This document shows positions 8,780 through 17,714 of a DNA stretch of 64,000 nucleotides, piece after piece. The notes under the pieces were generated by a model. That model was not told where the DNA came from, ran no database searches, and worked only from the letters and a program-made list of their open reading frames with translations. Position numbers and translations under genes: made by a program. This DNA is from Chitinivibrionales bacterium (GTDB lineage: Bacteria > Fibrobacterota > Chitinivibrionia > Chitinivibrionales > WJKA01), in contig WJLZ01000117.1 of the NCBI GenBank assembly GCA_014728215.1, positions 1 to 64,000 of the forward strand. The letters run 5' to 3'. The stretch's first letter is position 1. The number at the start of each line of letters is the position of its first letter.

Positions 8780-9211
8780 ATTCCGGGTGAATCACCCTGT
8801 TGCGATTATTTTGAAAAGGTCGCCGACCGGATAAGCGAGGTAGTGATTCCGGAAACAAAAACGGCCATTCTCAGAATTAAGAACGCGCTTTCCCGATCAG
8901 GAGATTATTAGCTGGATGCCGTGAATGGAGCCGGCTTTTTGTCTGGGCAGGTCTGTACTAGCTTTTTGATGGCATTCTTTTTGCCTTCATTATTCAGGGA
9001 TATTTCTTTTGCAGTCAAAAAGGATGAAAAATTATGCGTTGCCCTACCTTGAAGACAAAGTTTTTTTGAAAAGGCCGGTTCTTTTCCCTCTCGAAATAAC
9101 TACTACAGAGGATACTGCAGATTTACCGGGATTTTTAAAGGAACTCTCTACCGAATTGCAGAATAAATGCTTTGTAGCGAAAACAGAAGAAGAGCTTTAA
9201 CCTTCAATTTC
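8780..9211. other. Intergenic stretch with weak small frames
   Basis: I see no secure gene here. Three short frames look faintly protein-like: plus 8771-8911 (46 codons, contains CCDYFEKVADRISE), plus 9024-9200 (58 codons from ATG, contains LPGFLKELSTELQNK), and a minus frame from about 9090 to 8935 (contains LNNEGKKNAIKKLVQ). None has a good start site, and two overlap on opposite strands. This may be decayed sequence. Confidence 0.3.
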
Positions 9212-10018
9212 TCATCTTGTCATTTCCGCAAGCATTATTTCCTTCACCCTTTGATCGGGTCCCGAAAAAGGTTCGACATCCATTGCTGTAGAAAGTGCGC
9301 TAAAGAGCATTTCATGCATGGTCCTGCAAGGGGGGAGGTGACTGCTCAGGATCATCGAGGGGCCCACGTGTCGGAGCGAATCGATTGCATGATCGACGAC
9401 ATACTTATCGGCGCACGAAAGCCAGGGAGAATCGGCGGTTGCCCAGGTGATGAGTCCTTTGTGAAGGTCATCCTGATCGATAACTTCGACCGCTGGGGCA
9501 GGCTTTTTAAGCACGGCCCCGAAGCAGTCGGAACTGAACAGATTACCTGTACGTTGATCAAGCACACCCGTGGTTTCCGGAGCATCGTAGGCCGGCGGTT
9601 TGATACAGAGCAGTTGACGGTCGCCGACATTCAGTGATTGTCCGGGATTAAGGAGATAACAGCGATCGACAGGATGCATCAGGAGCCCCATTTTCCCCAT
9701 TCCCACATAGGTGGTGATTATCTTAAGATGAGGCGCCAGTGCAAGGAGCGCACCCAGATTTCCGATATGGTCGGGATCAGTATGGGTCAGCCATATCCAG
9801 CGAAGGTCTTCCGGATCGATAAGTCCCCGCAAGGCCTGGATAAATTCCTTTCGGAGGAAGGCCAGTCCTGAATCGATCAGGACCGGCTCCTGTGCATAAA
9901 TCAAAAATGCGTTTGCCGGAAGAATTCCATATCCGGGAACGGGCAGATATGATTCAATCGCCCGCGTATCAGGGCCGAGCGTCTGGGGTTCGAAAAGTAT
10001 AGGTTTATCGATAATCAT
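9212..10018 (-). CDS. Metallo-beta-lactamase fold hydrolase
   Basis: The 268-residue protein has the MBL core: a strand region VLIDSG (metal-scaffold Asp), the metal motif THTDPDHIGN (HxDxDH variant, residues about 77-86), the bridging Asp in FSSDCFGA, and the C-terminal His in LSSHLPP. The expected mid-domain metal His (around residue 145, after DAPETTG) is not obvious, as in some flavodiiron-like ODP relatives, so metal occupancy is uncertain. There is no signal peptide; it is probably cytoplasmic. The substrate is unknown. A sigma-54 promoter lies upstream in the correct orientation. Confidence 0.87.
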   Translation of the reverse strand: MIIDKPILFEPQTLGPDTRAIESYLPVPGYGILPANAFLIYAQEPVLIDSGLAFLRKEFIQALRGLIDPEDLRWIWLTHTDPDHIGNLGALLALAPHLKIITTYVGMGKMGLLMHPVDRCYLLNPGQSLNVGDRQLLCIKPPAYDAPETTGVLDQRTGNLFSSDCFGAVLKKPAPAVEVIDQDDLHKGLITWATADSPWLSCADKYVVDHAIDSLRHVGPSMILSSHLPPCRTMHEMLFSALSTAMDVEPFSGPDQRVKEIMLAEMTR

Positions 10019-10142
10019 AGAGACTAATTCTATTTCGGTTCGACATTAACGTCAACGGTTGTCTGTTCCTGCATTATGCCCTCCTTTGGGAAGTTTGTGT
10101 TGATCTTTTGGTACCCAAACGAACAAGACGTCGAGAATAATT

Positions 10143-10158
10143 CGCAATTCTTGTGCCA
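10143..10158 (-). promoter_or_regulatory. Sigma-54 (-24/-12) promoter
   Basis: The minus strand reads TGGCAC-AAGAA-TTGCG, an exact core match, about 124 bases upstream of the MBL-fold gene start at 10018. Confidence 0.72.
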
Positions 10159-10316
10159 ATTGTTAAGGGCACATAATCGATGAAAGATCCTCTATCCTGC
10201 TGATCTGTCCTTCACCCTGGTACAGAGATTGCTTGCTTTTTGAATCCGGGGATATTGTCTTGTTCGGAATGAATATCAGAGTCGATTTTGGTGATCCAAT
10301 AAACTGGGAGGTTTCG

Positions 10317-10841
10317 ATGGCCAGATTTAGGATACCGACGGGATTTAATGATATGCAGTCATTCGGGCTTATAGACGCATTACTTGGCCGCCGGTCCCGC
10401 CGGTTTTTTATGGGTGCTGAAATTCCCGATGGTATATTCACCTATAAAAGTAACCATGCTCCTGTTCCCCTTTCCGATTTCGAGAAATTGCTGGTTGTAG
10501 CGGCTTGTGGTGCCAATACAGGCTGGAATAATTTGATTTATCGGGCACAGCGTTTTGCACCGCATCTCTCGAACTACGCCGGTGCTGCCGGCGGACGTGT
10601 TTTTCCCTCGGCCGCAGCTGTTCACGATGAAATCTTCAAGGAGTGTATCGCTCTTCAGGCCCAATATATCTACAACACCTTCGGCAAGTTTCCCGGTACT
10701 GTGCCGTCCATGATGGTTATTACCTATCTCCAGGCTCATCATCTGGATACCGGATTCTACGATACATTCTACACGCCGGGAGCGTATCTGAAAACCCATG
10801 CCGATCATTTCGGGCAGTGGCATTCTGAAGAATCGGAATAA
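10317..10841 (+). CDS. Nitroreductase-like protein, short form
   Basis: I start at the ATG at 10317 because GGGAGG sits six bases upstream; a longer frame reaches 10233. The 174-residue product begins like an NADH-dependent nitroreductase relative: LIDALLGRRSRRF, then a PLSDFEKLLVVAACGANTGWNN core helix. It ends with a conserved tail containing YLQAHHLDTGFYD and GAYLKTHADHFGQWH, which I associate with larger nitroreductase-like proteins. The expected middle (FMN-contact region) is short or absent, so this may be an internally shortened or inactive copy. The role is unknown. Confidence 0.6.
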   Translation: MARFRIPTGFNDMQSFGLIDALLGRRSRRFFMGAEIPDGIFTYKSNHAPVPLSDFEKLLVVAACGANTGWNNLIYRAQRFAPHLSNYAGAAGGRVFPSAAAVHDEIFKECIALQAQYIYNTFGKFPGTVPSMMVITYLQAHHLDTGFYDTFYTPGAYLKTHADHFGQWHSEESE

Positions 10842-10874
10842 ATCGGAATTACCGTCATATCAGGAGGTATCCCT

Positions 10875-11579
10875 ATGTACATTGGTGGACACAATGCAAT
10901 TTTTATTCTAACCGTGTTCAGCTTACTGCCGGCCGGGTGTTCCAGCAATGGTGCCGGTGAGAGTAACGACCATAGGGGGCAGCTTATCCGGGTGGATCGT
11001 TATACTCCGGCCGGTCGAAAGCATTTATTCAGAGACTATGCTGCGGTGGATTCTTCTGGAAATGTCAATGTCGTTGTTGAGATTCCCGCCGGGACCAATG
11101 AAAAGTGGGAGGTGGACAAATCGACAGGAGAGCTGAAATGGGATTTCAAGCGGGGAAAACCGAGAATTGTTTCTCATATAGGATATCCGGTGAACTACGG
11201 CATGATCCCCGGAACATTTCTTCCAGAGCAGATGGGGGGTGACGGCGATCCTCTTGATGTCATTATTATAGGACCCGCAATCGGGAGGGGAAGAGTGGTG
11301 GCGGTCCGCCTGGTCGGGGTTTTGAAAATACTCGACGATGGAGAAATCGACAATAAAATTATCGCCCTTCTTCCGGGATCATCACTGCACAAAATCTCCG
11401 GTATGAAGGAATTGAGAGATGAGTATAAATGGATAACGGATATAATCAAGATCTGGTTTTCTCATTATAAAGACCCCGAAAAAATGGTTTTACAGGGGTT
11501 TGGAGATGCCGCTGAGGCCCGCATAATGCTTGATACTGCAATTGCAGCTTACCATCGGTATTTCCTTCAGATGCAATAA
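10875..11579 (+). CDS. Lipoprotein inorganic pyrophosphatase (family I)
   Basis: The start has CAGGAGGT ten bases upstream. The 234-residue product opens with a lipoprotein signal whose lipobox is LPAGC (Cys22). A family I soluble pyrophosphatase follows: VVVEIPAGTNEKWEV, then GYPVNYGMIPGT, and the metal signature GDGDPLDVI (DxDPxD). Near the end is EYKWITDIIKIWFSHYKD, matching the family's C-terminal lysine-rich helix. Family I enzymes hydrolyse PPi to phosphate and are normally cytoplasmic; membrane-anchoring outside the inner membrane is unusual and suggests handling of PPi in the periplasm. It is well separated from neighbours and probably monocistronic. Confidence 0.92.
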   Translation: MYIGGHNAIFILTVFSLLPAGCSSNGAGESNDHRGQLIRVDRYTPAGRKHLFRDYAAVDSSGNVNVVVEIPAGTNEKWEVDKSTGELKWDFKRGKPRIVSHIGYPVNYGMIPGTFLPEQMGGDGDPLDVIIIGPAIGRGRVVAVRLVGVLKILDDGEIDNKIIALLPGSSLHKISGMKELRDEYKWITDIIKIWFSHYKDPEKMVLQGFGDAAEARIMLDTAIAAYHRYFLQMQ

Positions 11580-11709
11580 TATTTGACTATTCCGAGGGGA
11601 AGATCCGTAGTATGAGGGGCATGCTTTTTTGCGAATAAAATTTTATATCTGGTTGCAACGTCGTATTTTATAAGAGAATTTAAACGGTTATCCAAAAAGC
11701 GATAAAATC

Positions 11710-12624
11710 ATGAATATATTTCTGAAACCTCGTGCAGGATTGTTTTTTCTTATTCTTTTGGCGAGGATGTATTCGTCTGGGGCCGAGCAATTTTATTTCA
11801 ATATCGAAGATAAAATTAACACATCCCGCCATATCGACTGGCGCGAGGAAGAGATTCTGTTACGGAAAAAGCTTTATGTCTCCGCTTTCAAGGATTCGCT
11901 GCGTGACACGCTTGATGTCCCTAAAATACTGTCCTTGAGAGATATATCTCAGTGTCAATTCGAGGGTGTGGAGGAAAAGTTGACATTTGAGGTGAAATGG
12001 GGGTTTGTTTCGGCCGGATACGGCGTTTTGAGTGTTTCTCCGGGCCAAAACCCCGATTGTATCGAATTGACCGGTATGGCGGTTACTCACCGGTTTCTGG
12101 GCGCCTTGTACCGGGTTAAGGATTACAGCCGTTGTGAAATTGATACAGATGGTTTTTATCCTCTTTTTTTTGAGGAGCACATACGGGAGGGGCGATACCG
12201 GTCAAACCGCTGGCGTGTTTACGATCATGTTGGCGGCAAAGTACATGCATCAAATTCAAAGCATTGCTCAGATTCGGTTCCCCCCTTTGTTCAGACCTAT
12301 CTTTCGGCGTTTTATTATTTCCGTACCGTACCCTGGGATGTCGGGGATACGGTATTCGTCAATTCCTTTGTGCAGGGAAAAACCTATCCCATGTATTTCG
12401 CCTGTATCGAGCGCGATACGATTGATATCGAAGGCGCCGAATTTCCCTGTATCAGAGTCCGTCCTCATCTGAAAGAAAAGGCAATGGTTTTCGGTGCAGG
12501 CGATCGTGTCGATATCTGGCTCACCGATGATAAGTATCGTTTACCGGTTTTCGTTAAGGCAAAGATTCTCTTTGGAGCGATCAAATGCTCCCTGGTGTAT
12601 GGAAAACGGGTGAAGATTAAGTAG
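11710..12624 (+). CDS. DUF3108 domain protein, exported
   Basis: The 304-residue protein has a signal peptide (residues 1-25, ending SSGAEQ). Its body matches the DUF3108 pattern: EEKLTFEVKWGFVSAGYGVLSV, a KDYSRCEIDTDGFYPLFFEEHIREGRY strand pair spread over residues 138-163, then LSAFYYFRTVPWDVGDTVFV and a C-terminal VDIWLTDDKYRLPVFVKAK. DUF3108 proteins are periplasmic or outer-membrane-associated beta-rich proteins of unknown function. It lies upstream of the chimeric L,D-transpeptidase gene on the same strand, 77 bases apart, so cotranscription is possible. Confidence 0.85.
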   Translation: MNIFLKPRAGLFFLILLARMYSSGAEQFYFNIEDKINTSRHIDWREEEILLRKKLYVSAFKDSLRDTLDVPKILSLRDISQCQFEGVEEKLTFEVKWGFVSAGYGVLSVSPGQNPDCIELTGMAVTHRFLGALYRVKDYSRCEIDTDGFYPLFFEEHIREGRYRSNRWRVYDHVGGKVHASNSKHCSDSVPPFVQTYLSAFYYFRTVPWDVGDTVFVNSFVQGKTYPMYFACIERDTIDIEGAEFPCIRVRPHLKEKAMVFGAGDRVDIWLTDDKYRLPVFVKAKILFGAIKCSLVYGKRVKIK

Positions 12625-12701
12625 CGGTTATTTGGGAGTATATTGATCACGTCATTCTATCGATTTTTACTGATAATCGGACGAACCGGAATCGGGGAGT
12701 G

Positions 12702-12842
12702 ATGAAAAACAATTTCTCTTCAATCTCTTCGGGCCCGTTGCATGACCGATTATTCCGTTTTCGATTTTCAGCTTTTGCGTTTTTGATAATTTTCCCCTTG
12801 CACCTTTTGTCTGCCGATCTTGTTCCTCTATGGGGCAGTTGA
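12702..12842 (+). pseudogene. Signal-peptide 5' segment of the L,D-transpeptidase gene, cut off by frameshift
   Basis: An ATG at 12702 opens a 46-codon frame that reads as a signal peptide: charged RFRF, hydrophobic SAFAFLIIFPLHLLSA, then DLVPLWGS and a TGA at 12840. The next frame continues with QLISPFSPLTIIDY, which is the expected start of a YkuD_2 domain. Adding one G to the G4 run at 12832-12835 would join the two as PLWG-QLISP. I infer a single-base deletion or consensus error. Confidence 0.6.
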
Positions 12843-14323
12843 TTTCTCCCTTTTCACCTTTGACAATAATTGACTACCGGGAGCCATCAACCCGCAAGCG
12901 GCTTTTCGTGCTTGATCTGAAAGACCGCCGGCTTCTCCATACCGGCCTTGTTGCGCACGGAAGGAACTCAGGAACAAATTTTGCTACCTCCTTTTCAAAT
13001 AGACATGGATCACTCAAAAGTAGTCTCGGGTTTTTTATAACCGGTGATGTGTACTATGGCAAGCACGGATATTCGCTCAATTTGCATGGTATGGACAAAG
13101 GCTATAACGATAATCAGCCACATATCTTTTTTGCTAATCCGGTACAGGAACTCATTTATCAAAATGTTAAAACATTGCAGATCCCCCGGAAAAGGTATTT
13201 ACATGATGGATTTCCTTCTGTAACAGATGTTGTAATACAATTTTATGAAATTCGTGGGTTTACCGCTGCCTGGCGTGACGGAACAAAAGTACGGGAGCTG
13301 ACCCGGGCTATTGACAGTGTGCGGGCCGACGGTCTGGATCCCCGGGACTACAGGCAAAAGCAGGTCGGTTCATATCTTCAGAGTATCAAAGAATGGGAGT
13401 ATCTCGATCCTGCAGTCTTTGCAAAATGGGATATCCTGCTCACTACAGTACTGGCCTTAATGATATGGCATCTTCGATACGGCAAGACCAATCATGAAGA
13501 ATTTTATAAACATCTGCAAAGGGAATGTCCCGATAATATCATGGAAATTATCGCCTGTATGGAAACAGTCCTCGATGCGCCCTCGGTGTATATAGCAGTC
13601 GAACGGTGCAAAATCGGCCATCGTATCTACCGTGATCTTAAAAAAGGATACAAGCAGTACCGTTACATCGCCGCCCAGGGGGGCTGGCAGAGTATTCCCG
13701 GGTGGACCCAATTCGCACCGGGACACAGAGGCAAGGGTGTTGCACGAACCCGGCAGCGACTGGCCGCCGGTCACGACCTGGAAATAATAACCGATTCAGA
13801 ATTATTCGATTCCGTCCTTCAGGATGCCGCGAGAAAATTCCAAAGCTGTCATGGCTTACCACCCAATGGAATTGTAGTTAAGCATACCGTTGCAGCGATG
13901 AATGTGCCGGTAGAAAACAGACTTGCTCAGTTGGAAGTTAATCTGGAGCGTTGTCGCTGGTTTGGGAGGGATTTGCCCCGTCGTTTTCCTTATCCCTATT
14001 ATGTTTATGTCCATGGCACACCCTATTCATCTCTTTTTGAAAAGGGGGCCCGTACTTTCAGTTCGGGATGTATCCGGGTTGAAAAGTCGGAGGAGCTTGC
14101 AGAATTAGTTCTTGGCGATGATGAGAACAACGTCGCCATGCTTCACGAAGTCCTTGCCCGGGGGGAAACATGCACTATTAATCTTCCCGTACCACTTCCG
14201 GTCTTGGTACTCTATATGACTGCTATGGGTGATTCTGACGGCACAGTGTATTTTCGACCTGATATATATCAGAGAAATGATCGTGTCCTTTCAGCCTTGA
14301 GAAACATACGTGATGCCTTTTGA
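12830..14323 (+). CDS. Chimeric L,D-transpeptidase: truncated YkuD_2 joined to YcbB-like protein lacking its catalytic core
   Basis: Residues 9-95 match the first half of a YkuD_2 domain (LTIIDYREPSTRKR, VAHGRNSG, ATSFSN, SSLGFF, YGKHGYSL), but the family's HGA...SWGCPA catalytic end is missing. The sequence then becomes a YcbB/LdtD scaffold (from about residue 105), with a peptidoglycan-binding-like segment (LFDSVLQDAARKFQSCHGLPPNG) and NLERCRW. At that point the usual catalytic sheet of roughly 100 residues is absent. It resumes at YPYYVYVHGTP with His395 and SSGCIRVE with Cys414. YcbB-type enzymes make 3-3 peptidoglycan crosslinks. Whether this product is active, perhaps by combining both half-domains, or is a deletion derivative is open. 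Confidence 0.75.
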   Translation: MGQLISPFSPLTIIDYREPSTRKRLFVLDLKDRRLLHTGLVAHGRNSGTNFATSFSNRHGSLKSSLGFFITGDVYYGKHGYSLNLHGMDKGYNDNQPHIFFANPVQELIYQNVKTLQIPRKRYLHDGFPSVTDVVIQFYEIRGFTAAWRDGTKVRELTRAIDSVRADGLDPRDYRQKQVGSYLQSIKEWEYLDPAVFAKWDILLTTVLALMIWHLRYGKTNHEEFYKHLQRECPDNIMEIIACMETVLDAPSVYIAVERCKIGHRIYRDLKKGYKQYRYIAAQGGWQSIPGWTQFAPGHRGKGVARTRQRLAAGHDLEIITDSELFDSVLQDAARKFQSCHGLPPNGIVVKHTVAAMNVPVENRLAQLEVNLERCRWFGRDLPRRFPYPYYVYVHGTPYSSLFEKGARTFSSGCIRVEKSEELAELVLGDDENNVAMLHEVLARGETCTINLPVPLPVLVLYMTAMGDSDGTVYFRPDIYQRNDRVLSALRNIRDAF

Positions 14324-14373
14324 TTTGTTTTTTACTATCTTCTCTTTCCCAACCACCAAAAGGTGCAGTAACC

Positions 14374-14389
14374 CGGCATAATATTTGCT
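14374..14389 (+). promoter_or_regulatory. Sigma-54-type promoter (CGGCAT variant)
   Basis: CGGCAT-AATAT-TTGCT has the right GG/GC spacing with C instead of T at the first position. It lies 50 bases ahead of the debranching-enzyme start. Confidence 0.55.
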
Positions 14390-14439
14390 TCATAATGCTG
14401 CCGATTCAAAGAAAAATTTGAGGGAATTAATTCAGTACC

Positions 14440-16665
14440 GTGATAAACAATTATCTATCCCAAGCCCGAATTCGACCCGGCGATCTTTATGCCTGGAAAG
14501 GATCATCAATGCTTATTGCCGATTCCAGTGGTACGTGTGGTGATCACCGGTTTAACGGCTACTTTTTTTACGGCACCCGGTATTTAAAAAAGCTCTCGCT
14601 TCAAATAAATGGAGAAGCGCCCTATGTATGCTCTCACGGTATTTCGGGTAATAATATTCTTGAGTTTTCACTGATTTATCCGGAAGTTAAGACAGGAGGG
14701 ACAGGCGGGAGCGGATCGGGAATGATCAACAGGCAGAAGGGGATACTGGAGCGAAGTCTGACCTGCTTTGTACGATACACCATTCGCCCTGCCGGTTTTG
14801 ATATTGAATTAAGCATTACAAATACCTGGAATGAGCGTGCATCGGTAACCGTTGGGTGGCTGCTTGATGCCGATTTCGAGTCATTTGAAAATGTACAGAA
14901 CCGGAATTGCAAGGGGCGTGGAAAAGTTTCAATGGCGAAAGAGCCGAGGGATGTTCATTTCTGTCTTGAGAATGAAGCGTTGGGATTGCGTACAATCATT
15001 ACACCATCAGGCGCTGATTACCGGATAAAAACCGATACAAAAAGTCTGGAAACCGAGCTGGATCTTTTTAAAAAAGAAAGAGCATGTATTGGGTTAAGTG
15101 TACGAGCGGTTGACCCACAACATAAAATCACCGAAGATCAACAGCGGGAACGGGAGAATTATCTCTACAACTGGATCCGGCAATTAAGCAGGCTTGATGC
15201 TGCAGATAAACACCATTTCACCCGTATATTCAATGATTCAGTTGAACTGGTGGGCACCGCAGCGGGGCTTGACGGTTCCTCTGATGAATGGATGGCTCCC
15301 TATGCGGGATATCCTCTTTATCCCTTTCTATTCGGCCGGGATGCGTTGACTTCTACCTGGATGATCGCTCTCTACGACCATGGACGGTCGCTCGATCATA
15401 CATTGACAAAACTGGGGCGATTACAGGGATGCACCGATGATCCATGGCGGGATGAAGAGCCGGGGAGAATTATTCAGCAGGCACGGATGGATATACCTTC
15501 ACGCCTGGGAGAGAACCCTTTTCTGCGGTATTATGGAGATTTTGCGTCACCGCTTATGTATGTCATATCAATGGCCTATCTCTACGCATGCACGGGCAAT
15601 CTCGATCAAATTCGTAAACACTGGGACACCTGCTGTCGAATTCTCAACTGGGCCGAACGGATGGGCGATCCGGATGGTGACGGGTATCTGGAATATACTA
15701 CCCGTTCGCCGGACGGTCCACGGAATCAGGGATGGAAAGACAGTGAAAATGCGGTTGTCTACGAAGATGGTACCCTGGTAGAGCCGCCCATTGCCACATG
15801 TGAAATTCAGGGATATTACTACGCAGCGCTCCAGACAGCATATGTATTCTCTTTTGCACTTGGTGCAAAGCGGGATGCATTTGCATATTACACAAAAGCA
15901 GCTTCACTTAAAAAGAATTTTAATCGTGATTTCTGGGTGGAGGACGGTGGCTATATCGGATTCGGTCTTGATTCGCAGAAGCGACTTATACGGGGAAAAA
16001 CATCCAATATCGGTCATTGTCTTGCGGCAGGCATTATCGACAAAAAAAAGGTTCCCTTTGTTGTACGAAATCTTTTTACCAGGGATATGTTCTCGGGGTG
16101 GGGAATTCGAACACTTTCATCAAATCATGCAGCCTATAATCCTCTGAGTTACCATCTCGGCACTGTATGGCCGGTGGAAAACGCAACCATAGCTTTAGGT
16201 CTGCGAAGATACGGTTATACCCATGAGGCAATGCAACTTGTGGAAGCGAACTATGATCTGGCATCACTCTGGTATTGCAATCGGGTACCGGAGTGTATCG
16301 GCGGTTATGACCGGACGGAATATGGTCATCCCGGTTCATTTCCCAAGGCAAATGCGCCTCAGGTATGGAATGGAGCTGCGTTCGGGCTTTTTTTACAGGT
16401 GATGCTTGGTATGCAGCCGGTTGCGCCCTTTAAAACACTGTTTGTCGACCCGGCGCTGCCGGCCTGGCTCCCACAGCTAACGATCCGCTCACTGAGAATC
16501 GGCGATGCAACGGTGAGTATTGAATTCCGAAGGCGCAGATCGGGCAGGACAACATTCAAAATCCTGGAGAAAACCGGAACACTTCATGTGCTCCGGCAAC
16601 CGCCGGTGAATTCACTTTCGACATCCTTATGGGGACGCACTTGGGCACTTGTGAAGGGGCGTTAG
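14440..16665 (+). CDS. Amylo-alpha-1,6-glucosidase family (glycogen debranching) enzyme
   Basis: The GTG at 14440 follows GAGGGA. The 741-residue protein has an N-terminal beta-sandwich (about residues 10-240; GTRYLKKLSLQINGE, FVRYTIRPAGFDIELSI), as in the GDE_N_bis family. A six-hairpin alpha/alpha toroid from about 285 to 690 follows. It includes YPLFPFLFGRDALTSTWM-like sequence (here YPLYPFLFGRDALTSTWM), DGYLEYTTRSPDGPRNQGWKDS with acidic catalytic candidates, and PLSYHLGTVWPVENA. These proteins hydrolyse alpha-1,6 branch linkages in glycogen-like glucans. There is no signal peptide, so it is cytoplasmic. It is monocistronic, with a sigma-54-like element before it and a hairpin directly after it. 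Confidence 0.9.
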   Translation: MINNYLSQARIRPGDLYAWKGSSMLIADSSGTCGDHRFNGYFFYGTRYLKKLSLQINGEAPYVCSHGISGNNILEFSLIYPEVKTGGTGGSGSGMINRQKGILERSLTCFVRYTIRPAGFDIELSITNTWNERASVTVGWLLDADFESFENVQNRNCKGRGKVSMAKEPRDVHFCLENEALGLRTIITPSGADYRIKTDTKSLETELDLFKKERACIGLSVRAVDPQHKITEDQQRERENYLYNWIRQLSRLDAADKHHFTRIFNDSVELVGTAAGLDGSSDEWMAPYAGYPLYPFLFGRDALTSTWMIALYDHGRSLDHTLTKLGRLQGCTDDPWRDEEPGRIIQQARMDIPSRLGENPFLRYYGDFASPLMYVISMAYLYACTGNLDQIRKHWDTCCRILNWAERMGDPDGDGYLEYTTRSPDGPRNQGWKDSENAVVYEDGTLVEPPIATCEIQGYYYAALQTAYVFSFALGAKRDAFAYYTKAASLKKNFNRDFWVEDGGYIGFGLDSQKRLIRGKTSNIGHCLAAGIIDKKKVPFVVRNLFTRDMFSGWGIRTLSSNHAAYNPLSYHLGTVWPVENATIALGLRRYGYTHEAMQLVEANYDLASLWYCNRVPECIGGYDRTEYGHPGSFPKANAPQVWNGAAFGLFLQVMLGMQPVAPFKTLFVDPALPAWLPQLTIRSLRIGDATVSIEFRRRRSGRTTFKILEKTGTLHVLRQPPVNSLSTSLWGRTWALVKGR

Positions 16666-16692
16666 GGGAGAGGGTGTTTTTCTCCCTTTTGT
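16666..16692 (+). terminator. Rho-independent terminator after the debranching gene
   Basis: GGGAGA (16666-16671) pairs with TCTCCC (16681-16686) and is followed by TTTTGT. The hairpin begins one base after the stop codon. The stem is short, hence moderate confidence. Confidence 0.5.
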
Positions 16693-16784
16693 CCTCATCG
16701 CTCATCTCCGGTTGTCCCGAGATACTCATGTTATACATGAACATGTGTCGAAGGATCATTTGTATTCTTCCCAAAGCCTTATCA

Positions 16785-17591
16785 CTAAGGTTGATAATAT
16801 TTCATAGCTTCATCCATATTTTCTTTGAGAAGTTCGATTCGTTGCTCGTATGATGGATGGGTGCTGAGAAAAGCAGGGGGTTGACCGTTCTGCTGCTTTT
16901 CTTGCATGCGTTTCCAGAAGTCAATAGCTTCATTGGGATTGTAACCTGCCATGGCCATGAATATGATTCCCAGACGATCGGCTTCCTTTTCGTGAAGTCT
17001 GCTGTAGGGAAGAAGAACGCCGACCTGAGCGCCGAGGCCGTAGGCAGCCATGAAAAGCCGCCGGGTAAACTCAGGTTCTTCACTGAGTGCCACACTGAGT
17101 GCGCTAGCCCCAAGTTGCAACAGAAGAGCCTGGCTCATTCGTTCATTACCATGGTGAGCGATAACATGGGCAATTTCATGGCTGAGAATAACCGCCAAAC
17201 CGGTATCATCTTCGGCAATCTGCATTATGCCGGTAAAGACGGCTACTTTTCCTCCGGGCATTGCAAAGGCATTGGCCGAAGAGTCGTCAATAAGAGCAAA
17301 TTCCCATTCAAAATCGTCAATGCGATCGGTAAGACGTTCCCGGCGCATATAGGTTTCGACCGCCCTTTTAACCCGCCCCCCCACACGATTTACCATGCGG
17401 GCCTTACCGGTACCCCGTACAACATCGCTTTGATCAAGATATGCTGAATACGATTGAGCACCGAGTTGAATGAGTTGTTGATCCGATATGAGAACGAGCT
17501 GCTGCCGCTGGCTTAAGGGGACAGGTTGACACAGGCAAATGAGTGCACAGAACAGGGGCAACCATATACATTTTTTGATATTGAACATCAT
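16785..17591 (-). CDS. M48 family metalloprotease, exported
   Basis: The 268-residue protein has a signal peptide (IWLPLFCALICLC) and then a peptidase M48 domain: AFAMPGGKVAVFTGIM, the zinc motif HEIAHVIAHH (HExxH) and the third-ligand Glu in SRLHEKEADRLG. It ends with a STHPSYEQRIELL motif seen in BepA/LoiP/YggG-type periplasmic proteases. Those enzymes degrade or refold misassembled outer-membrane proteins, which suits the many barrel proteins around it. A Cys in the leader could be a lipidation site but the lipobox is poor. It is divergent from the barrel gene at 17975, with a sigma-54-like site of its own. Confidence 0.92.
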   Translation of the reverse strand: MMFNIKKCIWLPLFCALICLCQPVPLSQRQQLVLISDQQLIQLGAQSYSAYLDQSDVVRGTGKARMVNRVGGRVKRAVETYMRRERLTDRIDDFEWEFALIDDSSANAFAMPGGKVAVFTGIMQIAEDDTGLAVILSHEIAHVIAHHGNERMSQALLLQLGASALSVALSEEPEFTRRLFMAAYGLGAQVGVLLPYSRLHEKEADRLGIIFMAMAGYNPNEAIDFWKRMQEKQQNGQPPAFLSTHPSYEQRIELLKENMDEAMKYYQP

Positions 17592-17655
17592 AATCTTCTC
17601 CTTTCTGAAAAATATTTGTCCCTTTGGGCAAAAAGTAAGGTTTTTTCATTTAATA

Positions 17656-17671
17656 GGCAAATGATATGCCG
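17656..17671 (-). promoter_or_regulatory. Sigma-54-type promoter (variant) for the M48 protease
   Basis: The minus strand reads CGGCAT-ATCAT-TTGCC, with correct spacing, 64 bases upstream of the protease start. Two deviations from the consensus core lower confidence. Confidence 0.5.
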
Positions 17672-17698
17672 AATTCCCTGGAGACAAACCTGGTTCGG

Positions 17699-17714
17699 TG
17701 GCATAAAAATTGCT
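17699..17714 (+). promoter_or_regulatory. Sigma-54 (-24/-12) promoter, distal
   Basis: TGGCAT-AAAAA-TTGCT is an exact core match, about 260 bases upstream of the barrel gene at 17975 and ahead of a second copy at 17900. Confidence 0.65.

Noticed and set aside
11617-11633. GGCAT...TTGC element before the DUF3108 gene
   Set aside because: Spacing is one base too long for sigma-54 binding.
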